Positions 6,455 through 10,623 of a stretch of DNA of 10,623 nt are shown here, in pieces. Within the stretch, counting starts at the first letter, position 1; every line of letters begins with the position of its first letter. Location: assembly GCA_002449955.1 (NCBI GenBank), contig DJYD01000072.1, forward strand, positions 1 to 10,623, written 5' to 3'. The translations under genes were made by a program, and so were the position numbers. Source of the stretch: Lachnospiraceae bacterium UBA6987. Lineage in GTDB: Bacteria; Bacillota; Clostridia; Lachnospirales; Lachnospiraceae. The notes beneath the pieces are model-generated. The model was not told the origin of the DNA and did no database searches. It saw only the letters and a program-made list of their open reading frames with translations.

Positions 6455-6483
6455 ATTATCACTAATTTCTCCCGGCTTGTCAA
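6455..6483 (-). promoter_or_regulatory. Sigma-A type promoter of sepF operon
   Basis: On the minus strand a perfect -35 TTGACA (6478-6483) lies 17 bases from GATAAT (6455-6460), one mismatch from consensus. Transcription should start near 6448, about 29 bases before the sepF ATG. The promoter lies in the gap between the HlyD-like gene and sepF, where no terminator is seen. sepF can thus be read both from here and from the upstream promoter. Confidence 0.85.
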
Positions 6484-6508
6484 GGACGTTCGCAGGAAAA
6501 AAATGAAT

Positions 6509-7924
6509 TTACTGCAGGATCTGACCGGAGGTATATCCTTTCGCATTCAGCAGGATCGCATCGTAAGCTGATACACCGCCGCGTGTATTTTTCGCGGCAA
6601 GGATATAGTCATCCGTTCTGTCCAGAACGACCACCGGACAAAACTCCGTAAAGCCTTTGCTGATCTTATAGACGCCCTCCAGCTCTGCGGTCAGTCTGAC
6701 GGTATAGCGTTCATCGGAATCCGTTTTGGCCAGAATCGTACCGCTTTCGATCGCATTCAGCGCTATATAGCAGTACTCCTCGTCCTCATAGGCGATCAGC
6801 GGATCTAAGACCTCAACCTTTTCGGCTGCGTTCTCATAAGTCACCTTAATGAAACCGGCATCCGTTTTATAGGCAAGCGGAATCATGTAGAAGTTTTCTT
6901 TTGTCAGAGATGTCACCGGAAGCTTATAGCCGCTTTCTTCAGCCATACTGATCCGGATGCGGGCAAAGCGGTCGGAAATGAACTGGATCAGATAGCGGGA
7001 CAGATCCAGCTTCAGGAAATAACTGCCGTCCGCGCCGGTCACAACCGAAGAGGCCGCTGTCGTTTTCAGTCCGTTTTTCAGGAAAGTAATGCCAAGCGCC
7101 GCAGACTGTCCGTACCTTGCTGCTTCCTCTGCACTGATGGGAACAGCCAGGGTCCAGTTCTCCGAAGTGACAAGCTTATACAGGAAGTCCCCCTGCGCAA
7201 CCAGGTCCTGCGTTCTTTCCCGCTTATATTTCTCCATATCAAAGTCGGCTGCGGTCAGATCCGTCACGGCCTTTCCTTCAAAGCCGTCGTGATAGTAAGC
7301 GGTAAGACCGCTCTCGCCGCACTCACTTACATGAAAGAACTCTGCCGCCGACGCGCTGCTTAACACCTCGCCGTACAATTCGGAAACGATGCTGTCCAAA
7401 ACCGCTGAACGGAGCATGCTTTTCCGCTCATAGACCGAGGAAAAATTCATGCCGCTATAGGCCTGGCTGAGTTCCTTTAAGGAGGTCTTCATTCGCAGCA
7501 GATCTTCCGTACTCAGCTTCCGTTCCGCCATAGCCTCGCGAATCTGTTCGCTGTAGGAACCGACTTCATCAACACTGGCAATGTCAACCCCCGCAGAGGC
7601 ACGGCCGCCTTCCTGAATATACAGGTCAACGTAACCGGAATACTCGGAATTCACCACGGTTTCTTCTCTCAGCAAAACGGCCTGATAGGTAAGATCTTCC
7701 GACAAAGATCCGGGCATACCGACCTGGAAGGTGGTATAGCTCCCTTTTGTCATAAAATGGACCAGTGAATAAAGCAGGTAAAGGAATATGAAGAGGAAAA
7801 TGACCAGTCCGATATTGATATTGATCCCACGCCGAAAAGGAAGGATTTTTGCTCCTTCCTTTTTCTCCGGCGAATCGATCTCAGCGCGGGATCTTAAGTT
7901 GTTGCGCAACCGGCTCCGGCCCAA
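6509..7924 (-). CDS. HlyD-like membrane-anchored protein (membrane-fusion-protein architecture), function unknown
   Basis: The 471-residue product has a basic cytoplasmic N-terminus (1-32), one transmembrane helix (about 36-58) and a large extracytoplasmic part. After the helix comes a segment like the half-lipoyl hairpin of membrane fusion proteins (LLREETVVNSEYSGYVDLYI, then GGRASAGVDIASVDE, about 84-120). A predicted helical stretch of about 40 residues with charged heptads follows, then a long beta-rich region. This order matches HlyD-type adaptors, but no ABC, RND or MFS transporter gene and no outer-membrane partner lies nearby, and the organism appears to have one membrane. An envelope or division role beside sepF is an inference from position only. 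The start is TTG at 7922-7924, with AAGGTGAG a few bases upstream and no suitable ATG before the transmembrane helix. It follows the P-loop gene by 14 bases, so the two form an operon. Confidence 0.7.
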   Translation of the reverse strand: MGRSRLRNNLRSRAEIDSPEKKEGAKILPFRRGININIGLVIFLFIFLYLLYSLVHFMTKGSYTTFQVGMPGSLSEDLTYQAVLLREETVVNSEYSGYVDLYIQEGGRASAGVDIASVDEVGSYSEQIREAMAERKLSTEDLLRMKTSLKELSQAYSGMNFSSVYERKSMLRSAVLDSIVSELYGEVLSSASAAEFFHVSECGESGLTAYYHDGFEGKAVTDLTAADFDMEKYKRERTQDLVAQGDFLYKLVTSENWTLAVPISAEEAARYGQSAALGITFLKNGLKTTAASSVVTGADGSYFLKLDLSRYLIQFISDRFARIRISMAEESGYKLPVTSLTKENFYMIPLAYKTDAGFIKVTYENAAEKVEVLDPLIAYEDEEYCYIALNAIESGTILAKTDSDERYTVRLTAELEGVYKISKGFTEFCPVVVLDRTDDYILAAKNTRGGVSAYDAILLNAKGYTSGQILQ

Positions 7925-7938
7925 GTTCTCACCTTACC

Positions 7939-8364
7939 TTATAATGCGATCGTGACAAATTCGCGGGCTGACTCAGGCAGCTCATCCTTATCCATCGATA
8001 CGGACAGTACGAATTTGATGCCGTACTTCTCACCCAGAGCATCAACTTCCTTAATAGCTGTTTCGATCATCTCTCTGTTTTCTTCCAGCGCCGCGATGGT
8101 CAGGAAGCAGTCCAGATAAACCTCTTCCAGGTCGTGATCCTGTGAAATAATGCCGCACAGGAAGCCCAGGAAAGCATCAAGCGATTCAATCGGATAATCA
8201 CACACATTGATCAGGCGGATCTTGCGGTCCAGCTCGAACATGTGCTTTACGTTTTTATCAAGAAATACGATCGTGCCCTTCGCATTCGCTATTGAAGAAT
8301 TCGCGATCTCGAGGATATACTTTGTTTTTCCCTTGCCTTTTTTGCCGGCAATGATTTGGACCAT
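7939..8364 (-). CDS. Small P-loop NTPase-like protein of unknown function
   Basis: I do not recognise a characterised family for this 141-residue protein. It has a clear Walker A loop, GKKGKGKT (7-14), right after the first strand VQIIA. A Walker B-like strand, EEVYLD (80-85), ends in Asp85, and further predicted strands are TIVFLDKN (31-38), IRLINVCDY (49-57) and KFVLSVSMD (117-125). This is the order of a minimal P-loop Rossmann domain such as in thymidine-kinase-like or RecA-like ATPases, without added domains, membrane segment or zinc motif. It is probably cytosolic and binds a nucleotide. The ATG at 8362-8364 has GGAGGG (8373-8378) 8 bases upstream, and a good promoter lies just before it. 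It is translated immediately before the HlyD-like protein, suggesting that the two act together, possibly as an energy or regulatory subunit. Confidence 0.75.
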   Translation of the reverse strand: MVQIIAGKKGKGKTKYILEIANSSIANAKGTIVFLDKNVKHMFELDRKIRLINVCDYPIESLDAFLGFLCGIISQDHDLEEVYLDCFLTIAALEENREMIETAIKEVDALGEKYGIKFVLSVSMDKDELPESAREFVTIAL

Positions 8365-8397
8365 GGCATAAGCCCTCCGTTCTTATATTTTATCGTT

Positions 8398-8426
8398 ATT
8401 ATAACGGGCTGTCTGAAAAAAAACAA
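8398..8426 (-). promoter_or_regulatory. Sigma-A type promoter of P-loop/HlyD-like genes
   Basis: TTGTTT (8421-8426) and a perfect TATAAT (8398-8403) on the minus strand are 17 bases apart. The expected start is near 8391, about 27 bases before the ATG of the P-loop gene. The -35 overlaps a run of eight T just after rodA. No hairpin precedes that T run, so transcripts from minD-rodA may also read through into this unit. Confidence 0.75.
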
Positions 8427-8446
8427 GCCGCAATTCAATGTTTCTT

Positions 8447-9598
8447 TTAACGTTGTTCAGACTTGTCCAGCCGCTGCAGCGAAACATTCATAACAAGGCC
8501 AAGTGCCGTAAAGCTGCACACAAGCGAGCTCAGGCCGGCACTGAAAAACGGCAGCACGACACCGGTATTCGGCAGCAGTCCGCTGCAGACGCCCACATTG
8601 ATAAATACCTGCAGGCCCAGCAGCGTTCCTACGCCGGCGCAGATGATGCGGCCCTGAAGGTCTCTTGCCCGGCTTGCCGTCCTGAAACAGATAAACACAA
8701 GCAGAGCAAAAAGAAGCAGCACCGCGCAGGTACCGATGAAGCCTAATTCTTCACCGACTACCGCAAAGATAAAGTCACAGTTTTCCTCGGAGAGGAAATT
8801 GCCGTTTTTGACCGAGTTGAAATCGGCATTGAACAGGCCTTTGCCATGCAGCTTTCCGGAAGCGATCGCCATCGCCGCCTTGGCCTGCTGGTTGTTCAGG
8901 TTTGAATACTCCACATTGTCCGGATTCAGAAAGCTCAGAATACGGTTCAGCATATACTGCTTCAGTATTCTTGGTTTCTCCTGCAGGGAATCCCAGACAA
9001 GAAACCCCGCAATCGGGACAAGGCTGAGCGCCATCCCGCCGATCCATTTCCAGCTGATCCCCGCGACGAAGATCAGGACCAGAAAGATCAGGGCAAAAGT
9101 TGCCGTGGTTGACAGGTCGGGCTCCATAAAGATCAGAACAGCCGGAATGCCGAATAAGCCGAGTGCCATAAGCACCGTCGAAGGTTTGTTGATCTTCTCC
9201 TTAAAATAGCCGAAAAACCAGGCGAAAAACAGGATCAGACAAACCTTGGCAAATTCAGACGGCTGAAAGCTGCCAAGTCCCGGGATACGGAGCCAGCGGG
9301 TTGCACCATTCCAGTTTTCGCCAAGTCCGGTGAAAACCAGTCCGAGTATCCCCACCATGCCAAGCCAGATCACCCCGTGCAGCTTCAGCCAGAGATGATA
9401 GTCAATCAGCGTCAGCGCAAGCATCAGCACAAAGCTTAACAGGAAGCCGATCAGCTGCTCTCTGGTGGTTGACGGACCGTCAGCATCATGTGCCACCGCG
9501 CTCTGCAGGACGGTGAAGCCCAGGATACTGAGGGCTGTCATAACAAGGATCAGCGGCAGATTAAAATTCCTGATCCGATATTTATCAAAGCCAAACAT
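8447..9598 (-). CDS. rodA: SEDS peptidoglycan glycosyltransferase, RodA/FtsW family (RodA likely)
   Basis: SEDS proteins polymerise lipid II into glycan strands and work with a class B penicillin-binding protein. The 383-residue product has about ten hydrophobic helices. Family marks are GATRWLRIPGLGSFQPSEFAK (98-118, with PSEFAK at the end), FMEPDLSTT (157-165), the large outside loop, the catalytic-region motif ENCDFIFAVVGEELGFIG with Asp275 at the position of the essential SEDS aspartate, and LPNTGVVLPFFSAGLSSL (342-359). Linkage with a PBP2-type gene favours RodA (side-wall growth) over FtsW, but sequence alone does not exclude FtsW/SpoVE. The ATG at 9598 overlaps the minD stop as TAATG and has CGGAG a few bases upstream. 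An in-frame ATG at 9616 has a ribosome site touching the codon and is less likely. Downstream is a promoter region rather than a clear terminator. Confidence 0.9.
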   Translation of the reverse strand: MFGFDKYRIRNFNLPLILVMTALSILGFTVLQSAVAHDADGPSTTREQLIGFLLSFVLMLALTLIDYHLWLKLHGVIWLGMVGILGLVFTGLGENWNGATRWLRIPGLGSFQPSEFAKVCLILFFAWFFGYFKEKINKPSTVLMALGLFGIPAVLIFMEPDLSTTATFALIFLVLIFVAGISWKWIGGMALSLVPIAGFLVWDSLQEKPRILKQYMLNRILSFLNPDNVEYSNLNNQQAKAAMAIASGKLHGKGLFNADFNSVKNGNFLSEENCDFIFAVVGEELGFIGTCAVLLLFALLVFICFRTASRARDLQGRIICAGVGTLLGLQVFINVGVCSGLLPNTGVVLPFFSAGLSSLVCSFTALGLVMNVSLQRLDKSEQR

Positions 9599-10371
9599 TA
9601 TCTCCGGCGAAACCATCCTTTCTTTTTGATTTTCAGCGGCGGGATCGGAAGCTCTTCGCCGAGCAGCCGCCGAACGATCCGGTCATATGCGGCGCCCGCA
9701 GCTGACCTTGTCCCGCTGACAGGCTTCCCTTCATTGACCATACCGATGACCTCGTCGTCATCCGGTATAACGCCGAGAAGCTCTGCCCCCAGCACATCCG
9801 TAATATCGCGCGCTTCCATCATGCTGCCTTTTTTGACAAGCTCCGGACGGACCGCATTGACAAGGACTCTTCTTCGCCTTACACCGGCTTCTTCCAGAAG
9901 GTGCAGGACCTTATCCGCATCTCTGACGGCAGAAACCACGGGCGTTGTGATAACGATCCCCTCATCTGCAAGCGGAATCACGGCACGGAAGTATTCGCCT
10001 ATGCCGGCAGGACAGTCAATCAGAATGTATTCCGAGATTGCGGTCAGCGCCTCCGTGATGTTTTTCAGTCCGTCTGTCGTGATCGATCCGGGCTGAACAG
10101 ACTGCGCAGCCGCAAGCAGAGAAAGTCCCGGATAGCGGTCTGAGCTTACGAGTGCATCTTCCAGCTTAATGCTGCCCTTCAGGACATCGCCGATATGATA
10201 AAACACGAGTGTTTCAAGACCAAGCGCCACATCAAGATTGCGCAGCCCGAGATCCATATCAATCAGTGCAACACGTTTTCCCGCTGCCGCAAGGCCAGCT
10301 CCTATTGCAGCCGCAGCTGTTGTTTTGCCAACGCCGCCCTTTCCCGAGGTAATGACATAAATATTTGCCAT
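9598..10371 (-). CDS. minD: Septum site-determining protein MinD (ParA/MinD-type ATPase)
   Basis: MinD is a membrane-cycling ATPase that directs division-site selection, usually by carrying MinC. The 257-residue product has the deviant Walker A loop SGKGGVGKTT with signature Lys11 and Lys16, the switch I region LIDMDLGLRNLDVALGLE (Asp40) and switch II LIDCPAGIG (Asp119). Later blocks such as VLVNAVRPELVKKGSMM, LLGVIPDDDEVIGMVNEGKP and RRLLGEELP align along the whole of MinD. The C-terminus, KIKKKGWFRRR, stands where MinD has its membrane-targeting amphipathic helix but is short, with only Trp and Phe as bulky hydrophobic residues. GGAGG (10378-10382) lies 6 bases before the ATG. The gene starts 12 bases after the PBP2 stop and overlaps the rodA start by one base. 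Neither minC nor minE is adjacent. A MinD-like ParA-type regulator with a different partner is the alternative. Confidence 0.9.
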   Translation of the reverse strand: MANIYVITSGKGGVGKTTAAAAIGAGLAAAGKRVALIDMDLGLRNLDVALGLETLVFYHIGDVLKGSIKLEDALVSSDRYPGLSLLAAAQSVQPGSITTDGLKNITEALTAISEYILIDCPAGIGEYFRAVIPLADEGIVITTPVVSAVRDADKVLHLLEEAGVRRRRVLVNAVRPELVKKGSMMEARDITDVLGAELLGVIPDDDEVIGMVNEGKPVSGTRSAAGAAYDRIVRRLLGEELPIPPLKIKKKGWFRRR

Positions 10372-10383
10372 GCTGCCCCTCCT

Positions 10384-10623
10384 TTAATCGCTGATCGAGT
10401 TGCCGCCGGCATCTCTGGCATGACCCGATATCACGTCTTCATAGGTGATATGCCCGTAATAATAATCGTAGATGTAGCCGCCCAGCTCCGCTGTATTTCC
10501 CGAGGTATATCCGTGCGGGATCGTAACGCTGACGCTGATCTCCGGATTCTCATAAGGCGCAAAGCTGATAAAGGTCGCATGGTTTGGTCTGGCTTTATTC
10601 TCCTGGGCCGTACCGGTCTTGCC
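10384..10623 (-). CDS. Class B penicillin-binding protein (PBP2/MrdA-like transpeptidase), C-terminal end, cut by window edge
   Basis: The last 79 codons of a peptidoglycan DD-transpeptidase read to a TAA at 10384-10386. The fragment opens with GKTGTAQENKARPNHATFIS, which contains the KTGT motif of the penicillin-binding active site, followed by FAPYENPEISVSVTIPHGYT, the strand after it in PBP2-type enzymes. It ends with a Tyr-rich tail and a short polar C-terminus (ARDAGGNSISD). Class B PBPs cross-link glycan strands made by SEDS partners; the rodA-type gene two positions downstream makes PBP2/MrdA the likely identity. The N-terminal membrane anchor and the SxxK and SxN motifs are outside the window. 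It is co-transcribed with minD, with 12 bases between them. Confidence 0.9.
   Translation of the reverse strand, partial: GKTGTAQENKARPNHATFISFAPYENPEISVSVTIPHGYTSGNTAELGGYIYDYYYGHITYEDVISGHARDAGGNSISD

Noticed and set aside
8420..8440. Run of eight T on the minus strand after rodA as an intrinsic terminator
   Set aside because: No stable hairpin can be drawn immediately before the T run, and the run overlaps the -35 region of the next promoter.
9599..9616. rodA start six codons upstream at 9616
   Set aside because: Its AAGG touches the ATG with no spacing; the ATG at 9598 overlaps the minD stop as TAATG and has a ribosome site, the usual coupled arrangement.
9488..10096. Plus-strand open frame of 202 codons
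   Set aside because: It is antisense to minD and the start of rodA, both full-length with clear family motifs, and its Ser/Arg-rich product has no recognisable domain.
1..10623. CRISPR arrays, tRNA or rRNA genes, insertion sequences, prophage or defence genes
   Set aside because: No regularly spaced repeats, cloverleaf-like segments, transposase motifs or terminal inverted repeats were seen by eye; coding density is filled by housekeeping genes.

Overview
The window looks like a chromosomal housekeeping region of a monoderm Firmicute, most likely a member of the Clostridia with medium G+C content. Four things point there: a CIRCE-controlled hrcA-grpE-dnaK operon; a DnaK N-terminus without the insertion of about 23 residues found after residue ~75 in proteobacterial DnaK; a SepF cell-division protein; and A/G-rich Shine-Dalgarno sites with consensus sigma-A-type promoters. 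A family or genus cannot be fixed from this sequence. All genes but one lie on the minus strand.

Layout from left to right. (1) Positions 1-2284, minus strand: the heat-shock operon, transcribed hrcA > grpE > dnaK. It starts from a consensus promoter followed by a perfect CIRCE operator, and dnaK runs off the left edge. (2) Positions 2339-3392, plus strand: one D-2-hydroxyacid dehydrogenase gene with its own near-consensus promoter, ended by a strong hairpin that also serves the convergent gene. (3) Positions 3414-6483, minus strand: sepF > lspA > rluD-like pseudouridine synthase > lipoprotein N-acetylmuramoyl-L-alanine amidase. The genes overlap and are read from a strong promoter in front of sepF. 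(4) Positions 6509-8426, minus strand: a small unrecognised P-loop protein followed by a one-pass membrane protein of HlyD-like architecture, with a good promoter in front of the P-loop gene. No terminator is visible before sepF, so blocks 3 and 4 may be co-transcribed. (5) Positions 8447-10623, minus strand: the 3' end of a class B penicillin-binding protein (PBP2/MrdA type), then minD and a rodA/ftsW-type SEDS glycosyltransferase, tightly packed.

Blocks 3-5 fit together as an envelope and division cluster. The SEDS polymerase and PBP2 transpeptidase build peptidoglycan, MinD and SepF concern placement and anchoring of the division machinery, LspA matures lipoproteins, and the amidase is itself a predicted lipoprotein and so a likely LspA substrate. 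The parts with least known function are the 141-residue P-loop protein and the HlyD-like protein. They sit directly upstream of sepF with no transporter gene beside them and are the best candidates here for something undescribed. Two gene-order features stand out: minD has neither minC nor minE beside it, and sepF is followed directly by lspA without the ylmG, ylmH, divIVA and ileS genes that lie between them in Bacillus.

No tRNA, rRNA, CRISPR array, insertion sequence or phage gene was seen. No stretch longer than 300 bases lacks a gene; the largest gap (2199-2396) holds the CIRCE operator and two divergent promoters.
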